Source: Paludibacteraceae bacterium (GTDB taxonomy: Bacteria > Bacteroidota > Bacteroidia > Bacteroidales > Paludibacteraceae). Taken from it: a DNA stretch of 64,000 nt. The stretch spans positions 62,001-126,000 of the forward strand of contig JAFZPM010000027.1 in NCBI GenBank assembly GCA_017550335.1, in the 5' to 3' direction. Positions 34,733 to 42,975 of this stretch are shown here, piece by piece. The notes beneath the pieces are model-generated. The model saw nothing but the letters and a program-made list of their open reading frames with translations, was not told the origin of the DNA and made no database searches. A program made the position numbers and the translations under genes. Numbering within the stretch: position 1 is the first letter of the stretch; every line of letters begins with the position of its first letter.

Positions 34733-35494
34733 TTATTGGTCTACGTTGATGTTCGACATCTCCTCGCGGTCGGTCATGAGGTCGCAGATGACACTGTTGG
34801 CGGAGTTGATGAATACCTGTTCGTCGTGCGCGATCTCCTTGGTGGCCGCGGTGATTTCCGCTTTCAGCTTCTCGATCTCATTGGTCAGTTCTTTGTTCTT
34901 TTTCTGCAACTCGATGAGCTGTTGCTCGATATGATTGTTCTCCTTGACCATGTTGTCGAGGTTCTTTTGCTGCGTGCCGATGGTCTGCTTGCGCTTGGCG
35001 GCGTATTGGTTCCTGCCGCTCTCGATCTCCTCGTTGACAAAGCTGATGTAGGTGTCGATCGATTTCAGCAACTTCTCCTTCGTGAAGTCCGGGTATTGCG
35101 CCTTCAACATCTTGAAGGCAGCCTCGTAGCGCTTCTCTTGGGAGAGCCCCATGGACTCCAGGGAGGCTGAATAGCTCTTCAGCTCCAGCATGTCCGGACC
35201 AGGAAGGTTCCTCTTGATCAATGTTTCCCACAATCTCTTTTTCTTCACGTTGTTCACTTCCGTGATCGGGGAGGCGTTATCCTCTGCCACTGGGTCCCGT
35301 TGCGGAATGATGTTGTCCATGTTGATCTGCTCCACAGGACTTTGCGGCTCCGGCTCCGGTTGTGGCTGCGGTTGGTATGAAACAGGGTCTTCCCTGCGTG
35401 TCTCCCTCGTAGGTCTATCGTTGGCCGTGTTGTTGTTCTCCGGCTTCTTCTTCGGAGTGTTCTCCGGCCTGATGAATAGGTCTTTCAGACTCAT
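34733..35494 (-). CDS. proline-rich coiled-coil protein, unknown
   Basis: The 253-residue soluble protein has a disordered N-terminus with PQPQPEPEPQSP, then INMDNIIPQRD. This weakly resembles the duplicated NIDIDSLM motif at the N-terminus of the operon's ATPase. A helical domain (about 90-150, LWETLIKRNLPGPDMLELKSY) follows, and a long coiled coil runs from about 165 to 230. No signal peptide is visible, so it is cytoplasmic. It is the first gene of the five-gene operon, and no clear promoter box was found upstream. Confidence 0.6.
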   Translation of the reverse strand: MSLKDLFIRPENTPKKKPENNNTANDRPTRETRREDPVSYQPQPQPEPEPQSPVEQINMDNIIPQRDPVAEDNASPITEVNNVKKKRLWETLIKRNLPGPDMLELKSYSASLESMGLSQEKRYEAAFKMLKAQYPDFTKEKLLKSIDTYISFVNEEIESGRNQYAAKRKQTIGTQQKNLDNMVKENNHIEQQLIELQKKNKELTNEIEKLKAEITAATKEIAHDEQVFINSANSVICDLMTDREEMSNINVDQ

Positions 35495-36007
35495 AATCGT
35501 ATATTTTATATTTTTTTATTCTTTCCTCTAATATAACTGTTTTTGCTCAGATTTTCAAGCGCGGAATGCTTAAAAAATCTTAAGGCGGGTCCTGAAATCC
35601 GTTACACGTTTTTTTGCGACGCCCTTGCCTTTTTTTGTTACTAAAACAGTGAGTTTATGAATTCACTTTGTAGTATATATACTTGTATGGGCAAAGATAA
35701 TCAATATTTATGTTATATGACGGAGATAGTATGCAAAAAATGTGTTTTTTCGTGTGACATTTTCCACGAATTTTGCGTTGATGGACTTTTAAATGGGTGT
35801 TTTTTCTCTTTTTTAGGGCCGTCGTGGACTTTTGACGGGGTGTTTTGTCCGCCGATGTTGAAAAAATATGTAGGTGATTTCGTTTTTTTTAGTTTCCTTT
35901 GCAATAATTTTGTGAAAGAGTAGTTATGTTTTTGGAGGCTTTCCTTGGATGACTAAGTCTCCTTGTATCGTAAAAATAATTTTGATCAGATTAGATATTT
36001 ATATCAA
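35495..36007. other. intergenic stretch between divergent genes
   Basis: The region holds no convincing gene. A T-rich 88-codon frame at 35657-35923 lacks codon bias, motifs or a promoter at a fitting distance. It should carry the promoter of the ABC/OmpA operon on the minus strand (not identified) and the -7 box of porV at 35905-35912. Confidence 0.5.
35905..35912 (+). promoter_or_regulatory. -7 box (TAATTTTG) for porV
   Basis: A perfect TAnnTTTG match 96 bases before the porV start; the region 20-22 bases upstream is T-rich without a clean TTTG. Confidence 0.4.
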
Positions 36008-37246
36008 ATGGGAAAATTAAATCTTCGTGCGGTCCTTCTTTCCGCAGCTTTGTGTTCGAGTCTTACCGCTGGTGCTTATTCGGTAACTGATGAAGGTGGG
36101 GCAACGTATAACCCTTTACAGACGGCTGTTCCGTCTTTGTCCATCGCACCTGACGCGATAGGTGGTGGTATGGGTGATGTGGGTGCGGCGACAAAACCGG
36201 ACAATATGTCTCAGTATTGGAACCCTGCCAAGTATGTGCATGCTGAGAGTAAGGGCGGTTTTTCCTTCTCATATACACCTTGGCTGCGTTCGATCGTCAA
36301 CGATATTTATTTGGCTTATCTCTGTGGCTACTACAAGCCTACCGATAGGACGTCCGTGGGCGCTTCCTTCCGTTATTTCTCCATGGGTGAGATCCATTTG
36401 ACGGGACAACCGACTTGGAACAATGAGCCTATCGATCAGGGTACCGCTAAACCATATGAGTTTGCCGTGGATGGTAGCTTCTCTATGTTGCTCTCTGAAT
36501 ATTGGTCGGCGGGTGTCGCTCTCCGCTTCATCTATTCCGACTTGTTCAATGGGGCTATCGATGAGGATGAGTACTCTTCCGATGGTGCGGTTGGTGCGGA
36601 TATTGCGTTTTCTTACCGCCGCCCGTTACAAATCGGCTCCAATACCTCTTATGTGGGTGTGGGTATGTCTATCTCTAATATCGGTAATAAAGTGTCGTAT
36701 GATAACGGACAAACCCATCAATTCATCCCTACGAACTTCAGGTTGGGTACTTCCTTCGATTACGCGTTCGATGAGTTCAATAGACTGCAGCTCGCTGTCG
36801 ATATGAATAAATTGTTGGTGCCTACCCCTTATGGTAATTCTGACCAATATGAATCCGAGGAGGAGTTCAAAAAGGCGGTGAATGACTACGAGACGACGTC
36901 GTCCATTGGTGGTATCTTCAAGTCTTTGGGTGACGCCCCTGATGGTTTCAAGGAGGAACTTAGGGAAATCAATTTCTCTGTGGGTCTGGAATATTCCTAC
37001 AACAATAAATTCATGGTGAGGGGTGGTTACTTCAACGAGAACAAGTACAAGGGTAACCGTAAGTACTTCACCGTGGGCGCAGGATTCAACCTCAGTATTT
37101 TCCAACTGAGTGCGGCTTATGTGATCACTACCGCTCAGACTAATCCGTTGGACAAAACTTTGCGTTTCTCCCTTGGCTTCGACATGGGTGGCCTGAGGAA
37201 TATCTTCGGCGTGAATGCTGACAACGGGGTTCCCGATGTCGAATGA
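36008..37246 (+). CDS. porV: type IX secretion system outer-membrane protein PorV
   Basis: The start at 36008 (MGKLNLRAVLLSAALCSSLTAGAYS) gives a standard signal peptide; the ATG at 35963 would add 15 unlikely residues. The mature protein has the PorV hallmark near its N-terminus: PSLSIAPDAIGGGMGDVGAA followed by MSQYWNPAKYV. A beta-barrel with alternating aromatic strands and a C-terminal LRFSLGFDMGG strand follows. PorV shuttles T9SS cargo from the translocon to the PorU sortase at the cell surface. porU is not adjacent here, unlike in many species. Length (412) is normal. Confidence 0.93.
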   Translation: MGKLNLRAVLLSAALCSSLTAGAYSVTDEGGATYNPLQTAVPSLSIAPDAIGGGMGDVGAATKPDNMSQYWNPAKYVHAESKGGFSFSYTPWLRSIVNDIYLAYLCGYYKPTDRTSVGASFRYFSMGEIHLTGQPTWNNEPIDQGTAKPYEFAVDGSFSMLLSEYWSAGVALRFIYSDLFNGAIDEDEYSSDGAVGADIAFSYRRPLQIGSNTSYVGVGMSISNIGNKVSYDNGQTHQFIPTNFRLGTSFDYAFDEFNRLQLAVDMNKLLVPTPYGNSDQYESEEEFKKAVNDYETTSSIGGIFKSLGDAPDGFKEELREINFSVGLEYSYNNKFMVRGGYFNENKYKGNRKYFTVGAGFNLSIFQLSAAYVITTAQTNPLDKTLRFSLGFDMGGLRNIFGVNADNGVPDVE

Positions 37247-37275
37247 TGAGAGTCTTCCTCTTAGGATACAATAGG

Positions 37276-37305
37276 AAAGTGCGGTTTCATGCCGCACTTT
37301 TTTTG
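37276..37305 (+). terminator. porV terminator
   Basis: AAAGTGCGG pairs perfectly with CCGCACTTT around TTTCATG and is followed by a T-tract on the plus strand, 30 bases after the porV stop. Confidence 0.85.
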
Positions 37306-37387
37306 TGCATATGTTTCGTTTTCTCTCTTCGGAAGAGATGCCGTTTCACTTTCTTTCGTAATTTCGCGGTCTAATTTGTATGGTTGA

Positions 37388-38596
37388 ATGGATTGCCCGA
37401 AAGATAGATTGTTCACGATGAGCTTCGTCTGCTCCTGCAGCGCGAATTTCCTCCTCTTCTTCTCCTTCTACCTGATCATGCCTATCTTAGCCATGTATCT
37501 GATAGAGGTCTTCTCCGTGCCTGAGTCTACGGTGGGGGCGGTCCTTTCCTGCTACACGCTGGCTTGCCTGTTCGTCCGTCCCTTCTCGGGTTATCTGGTG
37601 GACACTTTCCAGCGCAAACCGCTCTATCTGATGGCCCTCTCGGTCTTTGTCCTCCTCTTCGCGGGGTACCCTTGCGTGAAGACGGTCTTCCTCTTCGCCT
37701 TGCTCCGCGTGATGCACGGACTGGCCTTTGGCATGGTCTCCATATCGAGCAATACGATCGTGATCGACATCATGCCTTCCAGCCGCAGAGGCGAGGGCTT
37801 GGGTTACTTCGGACTCTCCAACAACTTCGCCATGGCTACGGGCCCGATGGTGGGTATGTGGCTCTTGGACCATTATAGCTACGAGACGATCTTCTACTCC
37901 TCCTTCTGCGTGAGCCTCTGCTCCTTCCTGATCGGTAGCCTGATCAAGACGAAGTACCGCCCGAAGTCGGACGTGAAGGAGAAGCTCTCGTTGGACCGTT
38001 TTTTCCTGAAGAAGGGTGTGCCTGCGGGCATCAATCTTTTCTTCCTCGCCATCCCTTATGGGGTCATGACCTCCTTCATCGCCTTGTACGCGAAGGAGCT
38101 CTCCGTCGAGGGGAATCCCTCCTTCTTCTACCTCTTCCTGGCTTCAGGCATCGCCTTGTCGCGTATCTTTTCGGGCAAGTTGGTGGATAGGGGTAAGATG
38201 TTGCTCATGATCAAGGTGGGTATCGCCGCTGGCGGATTCGCCTACCTCTTGCTGGGTGCCTTGCCTTATTTGGGCATTCCGGCGGACTATATGCGTGCGA
38301 CCTTCTTCTTTGTCGCGCTCTTGATCGGTATGGGTTACGGGACGATCTTCCCTGCCATGAACTCCCTGTTCGTCGCGCTCGCACCGAACAACAAACGTGG
38401 TACGGCTACCTCCACCTACCTCACTTCGTGGGATATCGGGATCGGTGTGGGGCTGTTCGGGGGCGGCTGCCTGAGCGAATGGACCTCTTTCTCCACCACC
38501 TTCTGCGTCGGTGGATTGCTGGACATGGTCGCCCTGACACTCTTCGCCTCCTTCACGGCCTCGCATTTCCTGCGTAACCGTGTGCGTGAGGCTTGA
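37388..38596 (+). CDS. MFS transporter
   Basis: The 402-residue inner-membrane protein has twelve hydrophobic helices. The MFS motif-A region between helices 2 and 3 reads VRPFSGYLVDTFQRKP, and the equivalent in the second half is SRIFSGKLVDRGKM. A short central loop (KTKYRPKSDVKEKLSLDR) separates the halves. It resembles drug or metabolite efflux permeases; the substrate is not known. The next gene, miaA, starts 58 bases later and has its own promoter-like box, so they may be separately transcribed. Confidence 0.9.
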   Translation: MDCPKDRLFTMSFVCSCSANFLLFFSFYLIMPILAMYLIEVFSVPESTVGAVLSCYTLACLFVRPFSGYLVDTFQRKPLYLMALSVFVLLFAGYPCVKTVFLFALLRVMHGLAFGMVSISSNTIVIDIMPSSRRGEGLGYFGLSNNFAMATGPMVGMWLLDHYSYETIFYSSFCVSLCSFLIGSLIKTKYRPKSDVKEKLSLDRFFLKKGVPAGINLFFLAIPYGVMTSFIALYAKELSVEGNPSFFYLFLASGIALSRIFSGKLVDRGKMLLMIKVGIAAGGFAYLLLGALPYLGIPADYMRATFFFVALLIGMGYGTIFPAMNSLFVALAPNNKRGTATSTYLTSWDIGIGVGLFGGGCLSEWTSFSTTFCVGGLLDMVALTLFASFTASHFLRNRVREA

Positions 38597-38623
38597 TGGC
38601 TTCCCTCGTTTTGATTATCTTTG
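38593..38623 (+). promoter_or_regulatory. promoter of miaA (TTG-N20-TATCTTTG)
   Basis: TTG at 38593-38595 and TATCTTTG at 38616-38623 match the Bacteroides consensus 31 bases before the miaA start, overlapping the end of the MFS gene. Confidence 0.5.
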
Positions 38624-38654
38624 GACGTTGATATGAACTTAAGAATAGCTCGTT

Positions 38655-39569
38655 ATGGCTTATGATATGCTGACGATACTGGGACCGACCGCAAGTGGGA
38701 AGACCACCTTGGCGGCTCACTTGGCCCGCCGCTTGGGGGCTGAGATCATCAGTGCGGACTCCCGCCAGATCTACCGTGGCATGGACATCGGCACGGGGAA
38801 GGACCTCTCCGACTATGTGGTCGATGGTGTCTCCATCCCTTACCACCTGATCGACATCGCCGACCCGGGGTACAAGTACAATCTTTTCGAGTACCAGCGT
38901 GATTTCCTGTCCGCATACCAGGATATCAAGGGGAGGGGAGTATTCCCTATTCTCTGTGGGGGAACCGGTCTCTACATCGAGTCGGTCCTCAAAGCCTATA
39001 AGATGATGCCTGTGCCTCAGAACGAGGAGCTAAGGCAGTCGCTGGAGGGTAAATCGTTGGAGGAGCTGACGGCTATCCTGTCCACCTACAAGACGTTGCA
39101 CAACACGACCGACGTGGACACCGCCAAGCGTGCGATACGTGCCATAGAGATCTGCGAGTATTATCGTAGCCATCCGCAGGACTTTGTCGATTTCCCAGAC
39201 ATCAATTGCCTTGTCGTGGGGGTGGATATCGCGCGTGACCTGCGTCGTGAGAAGATCTCCAAACGGTTGCGGGCTAGGCTGGACGAGGGCATGGTGGACG
39301 AGGTGCGTCGCATCTTGGATTCAGGTGTCTCCTCGGAGGATATGATCTACTATGGTTTGGAATATAAATACCTGACGAACTATGTGATTGGTAACCTCAC
39401 GTATGAGCAGATGGTCTCCGAGCTGGAGATCGCCATCCATCAGTTCGCGAAACGGCAGATGACCTGGTTCAGGGGAATGGAGCGCCGTGGTTTCACTATC
39501 CATTGGGTGGACGCATGCTTGCCGATGGATGAGAAGGTGGAGGTTATCTGCAAGTTGTTGCAGGCTTAG
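38655..39569 (+). CDS. miaA: tRNA dimethylallyltransferase
   Basis: The 304-residue protein has the MiaA P-loop ILGPTASGKTTLA (residues 8-20), the DSRQIYRGMDIGTGK motif (about 35-49), a PYHLIDIADPG segment and the GGTGLYIES loop. It attaches dimethylallyl to N6 of A37 in tRNAs that read codons beginning with U. It is slightly shorter in the swinging domain than the E. coli enzyme, as in other Bacteroidota. All catalytic motifs are intact. Confidence 0.95.
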   Translation: MAYDMLTILGPTASGKTTLAAHLARRLGAEIISADSRQIYRGMDIGTGKDLSDYVVDGVSIPYHLIDIADPGYKYNLFEYQRDFLSAYQDIKGRGVFPILCGGTGLYIESVLKAYKMMPVPQNEELRQSLEGKSLEELTAILSTYKTLHNTTDVDTAKRAIRAIEICEYYRSHPQDFVDFPDINCLVVGVDIARDLRREKISKRLRARLDEGMVDEVRRILDSGVSSEDMIYYGLEYKYLTNYVIGNLTYEQMVSELEIAIHQFAKRQMTWFRGMERRGFTIHWVDACLPMDEKVEVICKLLQA

Positions 39570-39708
39570 TATATCTTCTATAAACAGTTATATGCCACTC
39601 AATAGTGATATTGATATTGGTATTGCGAAAAATAATCCTATCATTATGTAATTCAATCGATTACATTTCTTCAGTAAATCATTATATCCGTTTTTGGATC
39701 GTTTCATT

Positions 39709-39736
39709 GTAGAGACGCACGGCCGTGCGCCTATAC
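39709..39736. repeat. REP-like palindrome (GTAGAGACGCACGGC)
   Basis: GTAGAGACGCAC and the facing GTGCGCCTATAC form a 28-base imperfect palindrome with GGCC at the centre and two mismatches. It shares its left arm with the element at 255-282. It directly abuts the heptamer array at the 3' end of the T9SS plug gene. Confidence 0.7.
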
Positions 39737-39771
39737 AATTATCAATTATCAATTATCAATTATCAATTTTC
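39737..39771. repeat. AATTATC heptamer array containing a stop codon
   Basis: Four exact AATTATC units and one AATTTTC unit run from 39737 to 39771. The stop codon of the minus-strand DUF5103 gene (39756-39758) lies inside the array, and the last residues of that protein are encoded by repeat units. Confidence 0.8.
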
Positions 39772-41099
39772 AATTTCTTATATCCTATGCATCGATCGTA
39801 CCCGATGGAATAATCGTGAAAATACACAAAAATCTCGTATTCATTCTCCGTTTGATAAAAACTGCCGTCAATGCTGATCTCATCAATAGTTTTGAAATCG
39901 GCTGACGCTTTTACATATTTATAACTGTAATATCCTTGTTTCAACAATATAGTCGCTTCGTATTGCTGTTTTTCTTCGTTGTAGGTCATCTTGTTTTCAT
40001 CGGTGAGTTTCCAATTGTTGAAACCGCCGAACACGTACACGTCTAGCGTATCATATAAATTTCGGTGATATTTGAGTGTGAATTTCACTTTGGCATAGTC
40101 GGCGCTTGCACCTTCGTAAATGCCTGGATTATTATCGTCCTGAATAAGGAACTTTCCATTAAGGTCGGTGGTGGAAGTGTAGGCGGCGTGCCAGTCATTG
40201 TCGGGATGGAGAAGAACGGTATATTTTCCATCTTTTTTGCCGATAAACTCAACTGGAGCAGTTGCTATCCGTAAATTTTTGAAGTTAAAATTGTGAAACT
40301 CGTTGCCCCCTTGAAAAATAGCGTTTCTATTGTCGTTGAACACCAATGTGCCATCGCCCGAAACATGATTTGGTTTGATTCCGCTGATCGTTTTGTCCCA
40401 ACGGCCATTTTGTTGATACACAACGAATAAATCCTTGTTGAACGTCGATAAATCAAATCTGTGTGGAATGATTTTCATCGTAATCTGTTGCGAATCGTCC
40501 ATATACTGCACAAGATTTGGACGGATTACATCCGCTTGGATTTCAACAAGTTGTTCGGTTACAACAAACCGTTTTTGAAAAAGTATGATTTCATCGTCTT
40601 CTACAACCTGCAAAATGTAGTTTCCCGACAGCAGAAACTTGAAATTCGGCACCTGAGACCCGGAGACAGGGAAAGCTCTGCTATAGTTCACATACGGCAC
40701 GGTCGTGCTGTACGAATGTTCGGCAGCGTCGCCGTCAAACAAGAAATCTTCGTCTTTTATTTTTATATATTCCGATTCAACGAGATTGGATTTCCGCCAG
40801 TTACGGTCACAGTGGATGATGCGGAAACTGAGAGAACGAATGCCATCTCCCAAAATGTCAAAATCTAACTCCAAGCCTTTATTTTCGCCAACTAAGGGAA
40901 TCACAGGTGTGCTGAGCGAATCACCCTTTGCAGGTCCGATAGCAATTGACCATGCGGAAATTCTCGTTTTCTCAACTGGCCGAAATCTGACAGATTTTAT
41001 TTTCGCATCTCCAGGATTAACATACTGGTCGTACATAATCTGCGACCAAGCGCAAATACTTGATACTAACGTTATTATTATTGTAAGGACGAAACGCAT
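39756..41099 (-). CDS. type IX secretion system plug protein (DUF5103)
   Basis: The 447-residue secreted protein has a signal peptide (MRFVLTIIITLVSSICAWS). The DUF5103 layout follows: an N-terminal beta domain with KSVRFRPVEKTRISAWSI, a FRIIHCDRNW segment, SGNYILQVVED, and a C-terminal domain with VYVFGGFNNWKLTDENKM. The last region resembles carbohydrate/AMPK-like early-set folds. In the solved Flavobacterium T9SS translocon a protein of this family plugs the SprA pore when no cargo is present. With PorV nearby it supports an active T9SS. The last residues are encoded in a heptamer repeat. Confidence 0.85.
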   Translation of the reverse strand: MRFVLTIIITLVSSICAWSQIMYDQYVNPGDAKIKSVRFRPVEKTRISAWSIAIGPAKGDSLSTPVIPLVGENKGLELDFDILGDGIRSLSFRIIHCDRNWRKSNLVESEYIKIKDEDFLFDGDAAEHSYSTTVPYVNYSRAFPVSGSQVPNFKFLLSGNYILQVVEDDEIILFQKRFVVTEQLVEIQADVIRPNLVQYMDDSQQITMKIIPHRFDLSTFNKDLFVVYQQNGRWDKTISGIKPNHVSGDGTLVFNDNRNAIFQGGNEFHNFNFKNLRIATAPVEFIGKKDGKYTVLLHPDNDWHAAYTSTTDLNGKFLIQDDNNPGIYEGASADYAKVKFTLKYHRNLYDTLDVYVFGGFNNWKLTDENKMTYNEEKQQYEATILLKQGYYSYKYVKASADFKTIDEISIDGSFYQTENEYEIFVYFHDYSIGYDRCIGYKKLKIDN

Positions 41100-41456
41100 A
41101 TGTTTTAAGAAATAAAAATCGACAATTATTTGTTTTAAGTACTATAATTCTCTTTATGTTAAAAACAGAAGAGGATGATTAAAAATGAAAAAAAGTTTTC
41201 GCATATGTTTGTGTTATCGAATTGATTTACCTACAAAAATAAAATTATTTTGTCGGATGAAGAAAAATTAGGGCTCAACTTTATGTTTGCACCAGCTAAC
41301 GTTGGCAACAGACATCCATTTGATTATAAGTGTTTCGTAGACTTTGTCTATGGGAAACTTGTTGCAGACAAGGGGTATATAAGCAACCTGTTTTAACGCC
41401 TTTTTGTTGACGGAATACAGCTGATAAGAAAGCTAAAGAACAATATGAAGGGTGCG
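41100..41456. other. AT-rich intergenic stretch with mobile-element remains
   Basis: The first 115 bases hold only AT-rich sequence upstream of the plug gene. From 41217 it contains one copy of a 58-bp duplicated segment, and from about 41272 a broken transposase fragment. No intact gene is present. Confidence 0.7.
41217..41274. repeat. 58-bp direct repeat, copy 1
   Basis: It matches 42690-42747 at 55 of 58 positions in the same orientation and ends with GAAGAAAAATTAGGGC. The copies bracket the orphan membrane protein gene; each is followed at once by a different transposase remnant. Confidence 0.85.
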
Positions 41457-41462
41457 TTAATG
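41272..41462 (+). pseudogene. transposase remnant, IS982-like
   Basis: In one frame the segment reads FMFAPANV...HPFDYKCF, VDFVYGKLVADKGYIS, then a TAA stop at 41394-41396, then RLFVDGIQLIRKLKNNMKG. This is the central region of an IS982/IS4-type DDE transposase, where GKLxADKGYIS precedes LF..LF.DGI.LI...K.NMK. The in-frame stop, the lack of the N-terminal half and the abrupt end show that it is dead. It abuts the stop codon of the minus-strand membrane gene at 41457. Confidence 0.7.
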
Positions 41463-42488
41463 AGTTACAATAATATCATACAGCCCATTTCCCTCTACTA
41501 ATACAGACAATCTTTCCTCACCATTCTCATCATATAAGACATAACGATTCGGCATTGACAAATCCACACATTCATTTATAAAATCAGCAAGCAAAGACAA
41601 ATTCAAATTTTCGAAAGAAGAGACAAAAGAATTAGAATCCGCCCTTGGGGAAAAAGAAAAACCATGAGTTCCTCTTTCATATTCAAATTGTCCATCATAT
41701 TTTCCTTCTTTTCTTTTCACTAATACATAGGAAGCCCTGGAAGAACAAGAGACCTGACAATCCCACTCATCCAAGAAAAACTCATCGTGATGAAAATCAT
41801 AGTTTCCATCAAAAAAATATAAATTTCCATTCTCACAATTGCGACACTTCTCCAAAAAAGCGGACAATTTCTCTTTACTATCATTCATTTCAACGAAACG
41901 GAACAAATACAAATCCTCAGCGCAAATATTAGAATTTCGCATATTTTCAATCACTTGAAATCTATGGCAAAAAGAAGAAACCGTATTAAGTGACAAATAA
42001 TTGAAAGATACTATTATAAAAAAAAGAGATAAAACATATAACAAGAAAGAAACAACTATCCGCAATGGCACCTGAACTTCTTTCGAACATTTCTCCTTCA
42101 ACAATATGCACAATACATATACTGAAATCACCTCTAAGGCACATTTGGACAAAATAACAAAGAAAACGAAATTAGGAATTAAAACAAGGAAAGACAAAAT
42201 CATAGACCAATAGAATAATTTCTTATACTCATTCATTTGTCTCAACACCCAAGAGAAAAAGAAACCCATAAAAGAAAAGAAGACAACATCCCTACCAAAG
42301 AAAGAATGCATGTCAATATACGTTTCTTCCTTTAAAAAGAAAAGCAGCAAAAAAGTTGTCACACAAAAACACACTATTTTTCTCATAGGCAAATCAACAT
42401 TCGATAGTAATGCAATAAGAATTGCATTGACGAATAGAAACACGCCTGACAAGTGACACAAATTCAAGTATAACTCAACAAAAACCAT
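41457..42488 (-). CDS. orphan multi-pass membrane protein, unknown
   Basis: The 343-residue product has about six hydrophobic helices in its first 170 residues and then a soluble Cys-containing C-terminal domain (FLEKCRNCENGNLYFF, SCSSRASYVLVKRK). Base composition is much more AT-rich than the flanking core genes, and the gene is bracketed by 58-bp repeats and transposase debris. Recent transfer is therefore likely. No family was recognised. A 4-base gap separates it from the broken frame upstream, suggesting they were once an operon. Confidence 0.55.
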   Translation of the reverse strand: MVFVELYLNLCHLSGVFLFVNAILIALLSNVDLPMRKIVCFCVTTFLLLFFLKEETYIDMHSFFGRDVVFFSFMGFFFSWVLRQMNEYKKLFYWSMILSFLVLIPNFVFFVILSKCALEVISVYVLCILLKEKCSKEVQVPLRIVVSFLLYVLSLFFIIVSFNYLSLNTVSSFCHRFQVIENMRNSNICAEDLYLFRFVEMNDSKEKLSAFLEKCRNCENGNLYFFDGNYDFHHDEFFLDEWDCQVSCSSRASYVLVKRKEGKYDGQFEYERGTHGFSFSPRADSNSFVSSFENLNLSLLADFINECVDLSMPNRYVLYDENGEERLSVLVEGNGLYDIIVTH

Positions 42489-42491
42489 CTT

Positions 42492-42740
42492 CTACTTTTT
42501 TAGTATAACATAACATTTATATTTTATTTGAGTCTTAAACGGAGAACATCCATAATGTTGTTGCAACCAAAAGAATGCATTCATACAAGCCATCCAATGT
42601 TTAATGCCAGGATTACAAATATCCCCAAAATCAGAACCATACCAATCCGATATTGTAATATCCGTCTCCAACAAATAGTAATTATGTTTTCGAATTGATT
42701 TACCTTCAAAAATAGAATTATTTTGCCGGATGAAGAAAAA
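42492..42740 (-). pseudogene. C-terminal gene fragment upstream of the orphan membrane gene
   Basis: The minus-strand frame is open from just inside the 58-bp repeat (after a stop at 42741-42743) to 42492. It includes GKSIRKHNYYLLETDI and ISDWYGSDFGD...GIKHWMACMNAFFW. There is no ATG; only a TTG could serve as a start. It looks like the 3' end of a gene whose beginning was lost at the repeat junction. The composition suits the adjacent AT-rich membrane gene. No family was recognised. Confidence 0.45.
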
Positions 42741-42747
42741 TTAGGGC
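42690..42747. repeat. 58-bp direct repeat, copy 2
   Basis: The partner of 41217-41274, with three differences. On the minus strand it is read through by the gene fragment at 42492-42740, so the repeat may derive from coding sequence. Confidence 0.85.
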
Positions 42748-42812
42748 GGTATAATACTGCCTATTTTTAGAACCAGTTGCTAAATAAGAAAATAAAACTT
42801 AGATTGGCAGGC

Positions 42813-42912
42813 ATGGAAAGTAAAAGAGGAAATTTCACAGCAGAGTTCAATGCTCAAGTTGCCATCGAGGCATTGAAGGGTCAAGAGACATTGGCACAGT
42901 TGTCAGAGAGGT
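42813..42912 (+). pseudogene. IS3-family transposase OrfA remnant
   Basis: From the ATG at 42813 the first 33 residues (KRGNFTAEFNAQVAIEALKG, then QETLAQLSER) match the N-terminal helix-turn-helix region of IS3/IS150-group OrfA proteins. Similarity then stops abruptly, and the frame runs into unrelated AT-rich sequence. Neither the rest of OrfA nor OrfB is present. Confidence 0.75.
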
Positions 42913-42975
42913 CTCAAACCTATCTTCCTTCTAAATGTCTTTTTTTGAGGAAACAACATAGTCCATTTAGCCATA

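Noticed and set aside
35657..35923. 88-codon ORF upstream of porV
   Set aside because: T-rich with many Phe and Cys, no conserved motif; it overlaps the porV promoter region and has no promoter at a suitable distance.
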